DNA from: Favolaschia claudopus
Taxonomy: Eukaryota; Basidiomycota; Agaricomycetes; Agaricales; Mycenaceae
NCBI GenBank assembly: GCA_037176885.1
Contig: JAWWNJ010000010.1
Span: forward strand, 1,550,001-1,614,000
Length of the DNA: 64,000 nt
Direction: 5' to 3'
Shown here: piece by piece, positions 34,932 through 45,957 of the stretch
Numbering within the stretch: the stretch's first letter is position 1
Layout: the number at the start of each line of letters is the position of its first letter
The notes under the pieces: model-generated
Told to the model about the DNA's origin: nothing
Database searches by the model: none
The model's input: the letters and a program-made list of their open reading frames with translations, nothing else
Position numbers and translations under genes: made by a program

Positions 34932-37434
34932 CTACGGGATCAGCGACGCGTCCTCCAAGTACTGGTGCATCAGCATATCCTTGACTGTAGCAGAATCATC
35001 AGGACACACGGCATTCAAAAGAAAACGCAAGACGGAAGGGAAACTCACTGTTGGCGAGGATGATCTGTGTCGATTTGCGGTCCTGAAAGACGGGAAAGAA
35101 GGTGGTGTTGAGTGGGGTACCGAAGGGGCATGGAAAGCTCCGACCGCAGAGACTCACCGTAACAGTCGTCATATGGCAGTAAAACACCCGTGACGAAGGT
35201 GAGTGTTCTCGCTGAATGCCGGCTGGTATTAATCGTCCAGTCAGTCGTTCGGTCGGTGACTAACAGATACAAAGAGCCTCCGACGCACCGAATTTCTTGC
35301 GAAGGTCTAGGCAAGGGTTAATAGAGTTAGTCACCGCGTGGGATGGGAAGGAAGATAAGCAAGGGACGAACGCACAGTTGGACGCATTCTCTAGGTCGTT
35401 CGGGCGGCTTCCATACGAGTTGACGTAGTCCACCAGCCTGATACCGGACTCCTGCAATGTGCGGTGAGCCTCAGGAACGGGACCGCGCAGAAGAAACGGT
35501 AACACGCACGAGCTTGCTCTTCATGATGTCTATCTTATTCAAGAAGAGAATAATATTCGTGTTGGCCAGCAGCTTGTGTGAAACGATCATCGTCCATAGA
35601 TTCACCGAGTCCGCCTGTCGAATTCAGTCCGGGATTTAGTCTTCTTGTGCATAAAACCAATGCAGTCAACTGCACCGACGCACCAGCCGATTTAACCGTG
35701 GCTCCTCCGCCAGTACCTGATCAAAAGCCGATATCGGACACAAAAAGATAATCGAGTGCCTAGTTTCATTACCCACATCAGCGGCGCGTTTCGGAAAAGG
35801 AGCAAGAGTCCCTACATGTCGTCAAAGTACGGCGCCCACGCCGCTGAGCCCATGGATTAATCTTACAGAGCATAAAAAGGTGGCGTGCGCCGCTTACCTC
35901 GCTAAAAAAATGAGCAAGGAAAGGATCCAGTTTCGATGGATGGGCTTACCAATGACCGATGGCCTCCGACTGTACATGCGGGGCAGCGATTATTCAGTGA
36001 ACTGAAACGAAAGACAGCGTGGCTTGCACACACCATCGTATATTCGCCAGTCCCGGCTTATGCTGCCAGTCATGCCGCCTGAAGCATATTTTAGCATTCA
36101 TGAACGCAGTAGTATGATCAGCATACCCGAGGTCATCTTGATACGATGCTCCGAGACTCCCTAATTCATACATGCGTCAGCGACCGTGCAGAGGGAAAAT
36201 GCATGACGAACGAGCGTTTTTAACCGGGCACGGAGGATGTGGTCTAATACGTGATCAGTCAACGATTGTGTCAGAGATCGTTCATACTAGACCCACCGTC
36301 TGAGGGCATGTACTTGAGGGACGTTACTTCGTCCAGACAGTCTAGGAAACTGTGAACCACAAGCCTCAGAACATCGGGGCACTTTGAGACTAGAAGAGCA
36401 ACACACAAACCGGCAGCCTCCTGCAACCTCAAATTCTGCCTGTCCAGCAGAGTCTGCACTGTCCGATTACTCCATAGCGCCTTCATATCGTCCGCAAGCG
36501 CATGTAGCACCACACCAGGGTCCGAAGGGTCCTCCCAATCAATCGCCTTCTCACTATCGAAGCTCTCAGTGTCATTCCCCACTAGCCGCTTGAACACATC
36601 CTTCCACGGATTCGCACTGTGCACCGCAACCTCACGATTAACATTTCTCGGGAGCTCGGAGTAGGGAATATTCGTTAGCTGCGCGAGACGTGCGGCGTCA
36701 GACTTGTCGGGGCCATTCGGCATAAGCCGTTGCATTAGGATTTCCTCGACGCGGATGAGGGGGGATAGTCGCAGCTTGAGCGTTGCAAGTTCGTCGTCGA
36801 CAATAGGCGAGGCGGGAAGCACATCTTCGCCCGTTGTTGGTCGCCGGATTTGTGCGCGCGTTATTACGTCGAGAATGACATGAATTGACCGCACAACGTT
36901 GAGTTGCACTATGGCGCGCCATGATGCGCGTTCGGCGCGAAACGCCTATGGACAAGAATGGGTAACAGTTTCGAATTTCCAGGGCGTAACGCACTTTGGA
37001 ATCATACATGAGCTGGAAGTCTGGAGCATGATAAGCGAATGGAAACAACGACGCGATCCGAATGTACGCACTTTTGAGGGTAGTAGATTTTCCTGCAGAG
37101 CAGCGAGTTAGCACGACTACATTCACGCGAATCATAAACCATGTATACCAGATTCGCTTTGTCCTAGAACAGTACATGGCTTAACATTCGACTGTCTGAG
37201 ACAGCGCTAAAAGCACAACGCACCGAGTAACAAAACCTTAACCGGGCGAGGACCTTTCTTCTCTTGAGCCTTCTCGCGACTCAGCTGTTCGTCGATAGCA
37301 TCCGAGATCTGCTTTGCCTCCTTCTCGAGTATAACGCGAACATGGCGCTGTTCCTCCGTCTCGCCATCGGGAGGCGCGCAGATGTATGCCAATGGGTCCT
37401 CTTCGAGCGAACGCCGGCGTATCTTGGTCGGCAT
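34932..37434 (-). CDS. Heterotrimeric G-protein alpha subunit (basidiomycete-type)
   Basis: GTP-binding switch acting below seven-helix receptors. About 480 residues by my reading, in about 15 exons. ATG 37434 begins MPTKIRRRSLEEDPLA; an in-frame TTG upstream is not used. The P-loop GQSESGKSTTLK is spread over three exons, the middle one only about 15 nt. A helical domain with an unusual Asp/Glu-rich insert follows (36900-36300). Then come LRARLKTLG, DWRIYDVGGHRSLRAAWAPYFDD (switch II), the base-recognition motif FLNKID and the C-terminal IKDMLMHQYLEDASLIP. A 4 nt exon at 35898-35901 is needed inside switch II. The usual MGxxxS lipidation start is absent, and no cysteine sits at position -4. 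The gene appears intact but belongs to the divergent fungal G-alpha group. Confidence 0.85.
35898..35901 (-). other. Four-nucleotide micro-exon in the G-alpha gene
   Basis: CGAG (minus strand) is flanked by an acceptor TTTTTTTAG at 35902 and a donor GTAAGC at 35897. Flanking introns are 48 nt (35949-35902) and 54 nt (35897-35844). Including it gives GGHRSLRAAW; skipping it shifts the frame. Confidence 0.65.
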
Positions 37435-40400
37435 CGTCGCGGGGTGAGATACCGACGGTAGACCAGAGAGACGGGGGCGCGGCAAGACAGAGGCGCCGGC
37501 TAGATAGTTTGCAGTTAAGGAATGTTGGAGAGAAAGTATTTATTCGAGTCTGAGAGAGAATAGGCCGCGGTGCTCTCACGGATTGGGTTCTTTTGGGCTG
37601 ATTGCCCCGCAAAGGGAGCTCGTCGCAACTGGCAGATGGACCACCGACCACCAATTTCTCTGGTACGATCAGAATCGACACAGACGACTAGAAGAGCATA
37701 GAAACAACTGCCAAAGGCTCGGCAATTCCAGTGATGCAATAATCTCAGATAATCTTCATCTTGTCGACAATCCAGCAGCAAAACGGATATGATATGCGCA
37801 GATATGCGCCCACGATTGCCCACCGTCAAAAATCAGGTACGCGGAACCAATTTGCTTCTCAAGAAAAGTCAAATAGACAGGTTCGCGAAGAAATTTAGAT
37901 GGTGGAAGTCTACTGCTACTCTCCCAAACGTATACAGCCTGGATACATCGACAGAGGCCTTTCTGGTAGACATCGCGAAGCTCATTGGAATTCATGTGCA
38001 GGTAGGCACAGCGCGATAGGTATCATTGTTCAGTGAGTTTCGCTACCTCGCAAAGTGCGGCTCCCCGATTCCAAAATTATGCACCTCTAATATCGTGCAC
38101 CACGTCGCACTGGATCATGCAGCAGCAATCAGCACACTCGCACAGTCAATCCATGAAACTTACTTCAGTTATTTCAGTTTTCTGATGTGGACTAGCGATT
38201 CGAAGCTGCAAAATCGGGAGCCTTTTTCCCTGGCCGCGGCAGATATGTTGAGAATACCATTGGACGGCGGACACTCGGTCATGCACCTGTGGTATTGCCT
38301 TACAAATTCAGCGACAGATGAGAAGAAGTAACAAAATCACTCCGCGGACCCTAATGGATGCAAAAGAATGATGTTCGTATTGTCGATCACGGAGACCTAA
38401 AAGGTTATCGTTCTTCGGGATGGACGAAATGTAAGTGACAGTGCCTCACAGTTCACCGGATCCTGCTCCCTCTTGTCTGGAGCGATACATGACGCCACAG
38501 GTAAATGCGTCTCATCCTCAGGAACCAGGGACCCGACATTCACGAGCCTGCGGCATGCGCCGCGTACACTTGACCTTCATTCCGAGATCGGGATTCCCGC
38601 CGCACGAATTACGCACAGAGTCGAATGTGAGTGGGCAATTCATGAGAGTCAATGATTTGTACTAACAGCTATCACCGCCTAGATGTGATGGTGATATTTG
38701 ATACAATACAAACGACGACAGCGTTATTTTCGTGGAACACTGACAGTGAATCGTGAGCGAGGGTGAACTATGTGAGTATTCCGAATATACCGTGTCCATC
38801 TATAGCACTGAAGTGGGGAATCACGACAGAGCACGTCGGCGGGATGTCGTCCCCCAATATACTTCAATGCTTGCGCTCCACCACCTCGTGATATTGGACG
38901 AAGACAAGTAGTAGGAAGCTGCTGCATCCTGACTGCGAGATATCATAGAAGGTGATTGGACTCTCGATCGCGCCCAAATATAACGAGCTGGAAGATACAC
39001 CTCAGATCGCCCACTGTGAGGCGAACAGAGTCGCCAGAGTGAAGGTAGGACGGCCGGTGCAGAACCGATTGTATACATAGGGATGATGGAACAGTTATCC
39101 ACATGCCTTCAAGTTCCGGAGCCAGCCCAAGCTTCAAACCACGTTATTGTAATTTCCAGCTGCTGGTCTCGCCGCAGAGTGCTGAAGATGAACTCCAGCT
39201 ACGGGGAGGGATCGTAGTATGTAGGAGGTCGATGGATCGAGCTTCAGCTTGACACCTGCATTTCAACCTCGGTTACTTGTATCGGGTGTGCCGGCCATAC
39301 CACGCTGTCTGAGCAAAGCTGAAACGCCTCCCAAGCGTTGACTGACAGCAGTCGAGTGCGCTTCGCTTCCAGAAGCCCTCCAGTGGCTTCCAGTACTTCT
39401 CCAGTGGCTCAAGGTATGGATCCAGTGCGCACGAGCCTTCCACATACGTCCTTTGGTGCCGGCAAGCAAAAAAAAATGAATGTCGGTGCTTCTGGACGTC
39501 ATCGAGGACGGAGGCTACGGAGCGCTCGCCTACTCAGCCGATTTCAGGTTCATTCTCACTGTCTCCGCCCCGCGCCTAGATAAAGACGGGATTCAATAAG
39601 CAACCCGCCGATCAAGGTAAACTGTACCCACCTCGATCCGGCGAATATATGCACCTTTCGTAAACGCCAGATAACAAAACATCGTACAAGTAGTCGTCAA
39701 ATCATCGACTCTGCACTGTCAAATCAGCTTTGTATCATCATTTTAGCTCAACAACTGACTCTGGAGCAAAATTGTATGGAATCGTACAGCACCGTAAAGC
39801 ACTCTTCTCATTTCATACTAGCTCTTGCTTCGCCAAGTGCGGTGCAACGATGCTTGATGGATTAGCGGTGACTTGCTGTATCCTGTATCCTGTCAAGGCT
39901 TGCCAAACTCGTCCTCAGTAAGGCCTACAAAACTGGAAAAGGGGTCAGGACAGGTCAAAGCGCGACGCGGAGCAGGAAGACTTACGTACGACGGAACGCG
40001 CGCTGATTGGTGGGATGGCGAATCTTGGCAGCTGCGGATTCGAGTTTGCTAAAGCACACTGACATTAATGCGATACTATCAGCGTTATTCATAGAGAGAC
40101 GATGGCCGTGTATGGGGCAGGGCGCTTTACGAGATAGCAGCGGAATCTCCCAGCTTTGGTCTTCAAACAATGGTGAGAGAACGGCTTTGCTTGCTAGGAA
40201 AGGCAACAGAGAAACAAGATAGAGACACAAGTAACATCGGTTTTTCCGAACTCCAGCTCCAAAAATACGGCGGGACAGCTTGTCTGGGAAGCCAGGGGAA
40301 AATCGCAACGTATTATCGAGCGCCGCGACCTGATCGCAGCGACGCCCCTGCGGACCACGCGAGATGCGGCTTGATATATTTTGATTTTACAAAAGGTCAA

Positions 40401-41318
40401 GGAATAATGCGTGGTGGGCGGACGGAGGAATAAGCAAAAGGGACAAGCAAGAGACTTCGGTACGAGGGCAAGGGGTTCGGGTAGTCGGTCGGGTAAACTG
40501 AAACCATGCGTTAAGCTTGAAGATGTGGGCAGATGTGGGCGACCGAGTAACCGTTCCGCGCTGCCAGAAGTAGCTGACCCGTTCCGTCGAGCTCAAAGAG
40601 AGAGAAAAGTAAATGCGCTTGCGCCTCCGCTCCGCCGTGGTCGGCGGGGCCTCGGTGCAAAGTTAGCTGGTACATAGTCACATTGACTGAATGCAAGCAA
40701 TATGGACGCGTTGAGAGATATGGATGGATAAATGTGTATCAGGGGAGGTGAATGAATTAATGAGACCGAAGAGGTAGGGATTTTGCAGGGCTGTCAACAT
40801 AGACTAGATGTTGGATGTTCAGACTTTTTCACCAAGACATGATTGCCGATTCATGTGGAGGTCAGTTGCGATGGTTGTGAGGGAATCCGTGGGGCACGGA
40901 CGAGCGTATAATGGGAGGTAAAGGGCAGCTTGCAGACGAAAAAAAAAATCAGAGGCGGAACTCTGCTGCGGGAGGTGCGAAACCGGAAGGCTTGCAAGGC
41001 CGGTGTGAACTGGACGACTGCGCCAAACGTCGGAAGAGAGGAAGAGCAGACGAGGGTGAGCATGGGAGAAACATGGCAGCACAGCACAAGACGGATTTGG
41101 CGTGTTTGATGATCAGGCTTGTGTTCCGGCGACCGTTCAAGATTTGCAACCTCCGAGAAGTGTCGGACTTGGTGCTTCGGCCCTCCTGCGATATGCCAGT
41201 TTCCTCAAATACCCGCCACCCTTTCGGATAATACCCCACTTTTCAACGTTCACGTTCAACACCCGGGTCCACCGCGATTCCTCCTCCAACGCGATTCATT
41301 CAACTGCGGACGCCCACA
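37435..41318. other. Gene-poor stretch
   Basis: Nearly 3.9 kb with no gene I can support. The longest frames (for example 37789-38019, 38026-38331, 38435-38665 on plus; 38821-39137 on minus) are under 105 codons and do not join into a recognisable protein. Two CTCCAGTGGCT strings near 39380-39410 and two AGATGTGGGC strings near 40520-40540 are short direct repeats. The stretch could hide a lineage-specific gene or decayed transposon. Confidence 0.4.
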
Positions 41319-42666
41319 ATGACTACCTCATGGCACACCCTCCCCACAGAGATGAAGCTCGCGGTCGTCGACAATCTCGACTACACCGATGCACGCGCCT
41401 TTTCGGCAGTCGACCAGCGCACCTACGAGGCTTGTGTCCCAGTTCTCTTCAGGGTGCGTGTTCTTCCCCCACAGCTTGATCGACGCCGGCTTAGAGTTTT
41501 CTCGTCAGGATGTTAAACTCAACTCCCAGCCCGATCTTGAACGTTTCCTCGAGAATGTTCCACGCGCATATTGCCGGCATATCGAGTTTCTGGATGTCGC
41601 TGCCGAGGGTTCTGCTCGAGTGCACGCGGATCCACTCATTTCGATACTGCTGGCGTCACCCCGTTTAACCCAGCTAGTTTTGAGGCTGAGTGGCTCGGTA
41701 CACCACAGCGTCGTCTCATCGTTCGCTGTCCTTGCCAATCTGCGCCACCTAACGATCCGGAACGTTGCAGAGGAGGTTATCTCGCCCTTGTAAGCCATCC
41801 TAAAAAACATAACTGATCGAAGGAGACTTACACGGAATTCCAGGAGCGAGCGTCTTGTTGTCTCCATCGCCGCATCGATCCCGAACCTCCACTATCTGTC
41901 CCTCGACCGCATCTCACGCAGCACTCTCCACGCTCCAGAGCTTGCCAACAAGTATTACCCCTCAGTGCCTCTCGTGCGCGGGGACGAAAACATCCCCCCT
42001 CACCCTACTCTGGGCTCAGAATTGAGCCTTCCATCCTTGCTTTCTATACCATCCCTCCGTCAGCTCATCATCCGCGACACCCACCTCGGTGACCCGCGCT
42101 GGGCTACCGTCCCGGTATCGTGCCGTCTCGAAATGCTCGACCTCGGGTCCTGCATACACGAGCCGGAGGAGTCCAATCGCGACGCCATCAACGGCGTCAT
42201 GGCCGCTGTAGCACCCTCCCTCTCCTCCTTTTCCCTCGCCACCGCCCTCTCTCCGACCTCCGAAAAAAGTACTCCGCCCCTTCCACGTCTCCGCCAGCTG
42301 CACATCTCACCTTTCTTCCCCGTGGACGAAGTCGTTGACACGATGGCCGCGCTTGCAGGCAGTCCGATTGAAGCGCTCAGCATGCAATGCTTCCCAGACG
42401 AAATCGCCGACGCTTGCGGCGCCTTGGAACGCTTCTTGAGCCTTCGTGTCGAGCGCGGGCCCACGTTCTTTGATAAGCTCGCGAGGATAGATGTGTCTAT
42501 TGCCGGGGATGCGGATGGCGAAGAAGAAGTAGACAGGGACGAAGCGGCTAGGAGGCTGCAGGAGTTCTGCAAGGATCTTAGGCTCACCAGCAGAGTCGGG
42601 AGCTGCGTAAAGAAGACCAAGCCGCGATTGGGTGACCGTCAGCGGTCCAACTCCTGCGCCTTCTGA
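41319..42666 (+). CDS. F-box-like protein with leucine-rich C-terminus
   Basis: Probable substrate adaptor of an SCF ubiquitin ligase; the target is unknown. ATG 41319 opens an F-box-like helix set (LPTEMKLAVVDNLDYTDARAFSAVDQRTYEACVPVLFR). A 55 nt intron (GTGCGT...CGTCAG) joins to DVKLNSQPDLERFLENVPRAYC. A second intron (GTAAGC...TTCCAG, near 41791-41843) joins to SERLVVSIAASIPNLHYL. Leucine-rich repeat-like segments recur (LTQLVLRLSG, LRHLTIRN, LRQLIIRDT, LRQLHISPF, IEALSMQCF). The C-terminus is acidic then basic and ends in SNSCAF. The architecture is common in Agaricomycetes, where these families are expanded. The first acceptor is the least certain part: a second in-frame site lies 12 nt upstream. 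Confidence 0.65.
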
Positions 42667-44574
42667 GTGACGATGCTGTTGATTCTTTCTTCTGAGATTG
42701 GGGTTCTTTTTTTGGGCGATAATTTAGACTGGGGAGCATATTAAGTTATTCGTATCGTTATATCGTGTATCAATGGATATCTTCTGCAGCGCAATAGAGC
42801 CTGGATGTGAAAAGTCCAAAATCGATCAATATTCGGTGGATGCTCTTGCCACTGAAGATGTGCATAGTGCCATGGCATACGAAGCATTTCAGCTCATGAG
42901 AACAGTCGGTCCAGCAGGAGTCGCCGAAGCTTAATTTGAACGAGAAAAACGAGACGACAGAAACTCACCGCCTGGAAAACAAAACACAAACGCGGGCCTA
43001 ATGCTACCCCGGATTCATAAATAAGTAAAGAGACGGTCAGCGTCGGAGTTCGTTGGCAGTTGGATCCATCTTTTCGGTATACCGAACGAGACAACGCCGC
43101 ACGCCTCAACCTTTGATCATAAGAGAAGGAGAGAGGTAGAAAGAAAAGGCTAAGCTCCAGAGTCTGAGTCAAGCGTAGCATCGGGGCATCGAGAACGGGA
43201 ACAAGTACCGGCGCCGACTCAGAGGCCTAGAACTTGAATTGCTGTTACTTTAGCATTGGACGTGGCGTCGAACACGCCGCGAGCGTAGTCTGTGCTCTGA
43301 CTTCGGGAAGTGTAGTTTTCTAGAGAGTGGAGCACAAAATGGTCGTTGGAAGTGAAAGAGTGATAAATCGTTTCGAACGTTTTGAAGAAATTGTGGCACT
43401 TCCGGCGAGTGAACAGATGAGCACGATTTCAGATGGAGGGAGCTTGGCGAGAGGATAACTAAGCTTGTTAGCTGCGTTGGATTCCATCGCATCAGAGTCC
43501 TATAGCTAGACGCCGCTCAAGGCGACAGAGTCGCAGCTCGCGGGAAGAAAGGCGCGTCGAGTCACAGCGAGTCACGGTCATGTGGATGTTACGGAGCGCG
43601 AACTGAATGGCCTCAAGTTAATTCCGTCTAGGATTATGCATTATGCCCCGGGCGCTCAATTTACCGCTCAATTTCCTGGAAGCGAGGAAGTACCAGGATA
43701 CTCTGAAAAATGACCGGAAACCTCTAATCTGCAGACCCATGGACCAAGCGCACTCCATTCCATTTACAATATCCCGACACACACGCGATGCCGGAGCAAG
43801 AAGGAAAACCAAGAGCGCCTGGAGTGAGATACAGCTCGGGCATATACGGCGTTCGCAGGTCAGAATACGCGGCTTTAGAGTCACCACCCGCAGTAAGATG
43901 CGGCCTCCGACGCCGACGGGTGGGGCGAAAAGACGGGTCCCCTGAGAGACGACTCCGAAAGACGGGACGCATGACAGTATGCCCCATGTGTTACATCCCG
44001 CGCGCCGACTCGGGGGTAGACGTGGCGGGATGAAGTGTCAGCACTAGCCAAGCCTATCTGAGTTGATCAATTACAATGGACAGACGCGAGTCCTCGAACG
44101 TCGGGATGGGCGGCGGACTGATCCCGAAAATGGAAACAGAGCTGACTACAACCAGGTGCCGCATGAGTTTGGAAGAGATCCATGGGGAGGAGGTGCGGGC
44201 GTAGATGTGTTGTGAAGGTAGCATAAAGAAAATCCGTGTAAGATGATCCTGGCATCACACGCTCCGCGTCGTCGGGGACAATGTGACAGATTGTGAAGCA
44301 TTTATCGAGAGAGGGCCGTTATGGGCAGCAGTCCTTTCAGGTTCACCGAATGTAAGGATCCGTAAAACATCGAGGTCAAGACGCGCGGAAAGGAGGTCGG
44401 CAAGGAGAGATGGAGTACAGAGGAACACAAGAGAAAACCGAGGTAGATCAATACTGCAATACAGGAATGAGTCACTGACGCCCGAGAAAACAGCAACGGA
44501 CTCACGGCCAAAAACTGCAAATCAGAACCAGATGCGCCGGCGACGATTGGGCATATCTATTGAGACATAATGAT
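42667..44574. other. Intergenic, nothing recognised
   Basis: About 1.9 kb between convergent genes. Small frames (43618-44033 on both strands, 44283-44570 plus) have no motif and overlap each other. I see no transposon ends. Confidence 0.45.
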
Positions 44575-45957
44575 TTATACAGGGCTATCCGGCGAGGCAT
44601 TTTGCAACGAGAGAGCATCTACAATGGCCTCCAACCGCTTGTTCCCGCCAAGTCTGGCAACCTCATCTCGGACTTGTTGCTCAAGGTTAGTCAAGACAGA
44701 GCGGGTGTACGCGAACGACCCCGTCTTTTTGTCCAAATATGAGATAGCGTGCGTCTTGAGTGTTGGTGTGCGTGGACGTTTCTGCAGAGTATCTAAGATG
44801 ATAATGAGAGAAGCATCGGACACGAAGGGTAGAAACTCACTCAAGAGCTGGCGATTAGTTTTATCCGCATTGATCCCGTGAACGATAGGAAAGGAGAACT
44901 TCCCTTCGGTCAGATCTTCTGCAAAGCCTTTATTCGAGGTATACTGGAAAAGTCAGCCGAAGAGGATCGCGAGATCAAGACGAGAGACATACTTCTCCGC
45001 TCTGCAGATTCATATAATCGTCCCTGATCTGAAAATGCACGCCGATGAGGTTCACCAGAGGTATGTAGTCACTGCATGGGTTGGCTTGAATAGAAACCAT
45101 ATAGTATGACTGTGTGCTTACACATCGAGATTCGTGGTCCCGCACGCCATCAAGAGCTTGACCCCGATGCGAAGCAGGCCGCCCGTTTCTGGATCCCCCA
45201 ATGAACTGTGATTCGTCCAAAATCTTTATGAGAGAAACCCACTGTCGTTGACCATCCGAACATACTGATCTTCACTCGGGCAAGTGAGTGAATCTCGCCA
45301 TAGCAGCTCGAGACCCTGACCACGATGCAGCGACATGAGCTCCGCTTGAACACATTATCTTTCATGCGCGCACAAACTGATGCAGGACTTACAAGTGATG
45401 ATCGCTACGAGTTCCGTTTGTGAGGGTTTCGCATCAGGGCCAGAGAGCGTGAGCAGTTCTTGATATGCAAGGAAGAAAACGTAGTTGGCGGCATTGATAG
45501 TTTGCGGGATGCCATATATCTATTATCGCTGTTCAGCGACATAGTGTGAAAAACAGTGGCGCGGGACCTTATGCGCAACTGTACATCGCCGTTCAGCAGG
45601 GCGACATTTCATAGCTGAAAGGCGGCAAACCTGGCTCTCCACGTCGAAGCTGGGAGTCGTCTTCTATGTCGTCTATCATGAGACTCGCGTTATGCAGCAA
45701 GCTTACGACCTTGGCGATGTGTGCGAGTTTGTCTTCGGGTACGTTAATCCACCCATTGAAAGCTGTCATGAGCTGCGTTCGGAGGTTCTTCCCAGAGTTC
45801 GTAGTGATGTAGGAGAAGGGTTCCAAGACAGCCTAGAATAGAAGATGTAGAGTTGCTCCAAGATAGATTCAGCCTTGTTTACCGCTTCATCTTGCGCAGA
45901 CCAAGGAGAGGGGCCCGATAGACGGGCGAGAAAGTTATCGTAGAAAGTGGGGTCCAT
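44575..45957 (-). CDS. Geranylgeranyl diphosphate synthase
   Basis: Condenses isopentenyl diphosphate with allylic diphosphates to C20 GGPP, the precursor for protein prenylation, carotenoids and diterpenes. ATG 45957 starts [15 protein letters not shown]; an intron then joins to [18 protein letters not shown]. The first Asp-rich motif is [14 protein letters not shown] (DDxxD). An 11 nt exon (45568-45578) supplies VAHK before [16 protein letters not shown]. Further exons give [32 protein letters not shown] and the second motif FQIRDDYMN, then [19 protein letters not shown]. The C-terminal part has [16 protein letters not shown]. Length and motif order match fungal GGPP synthases, and all joins keep the frame. 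No terpene cyclase is adjacent, so it may be the housekeeping copy. Confidence 0.9.
45568..45578 (-). other. Eleven-nucleotide micro-exon in GGPP synthase
   Basis: TTGCGCATAAG on the minus strand lies between an acceptor GTACAG and a donor GTCCCG. With the preceding G it encodes VAHK, a well-conserved stretch before IYGIPQT. Leaving it out shifts the frame. Confidence 0.65.

Noticed and set aside
42016..42620. Long minus-strand frames opposite the F-box gene
   Set aside because: Low-complexity Gly/Ser/Glu composition and no motif; mirror frames of the plus-strand gene.
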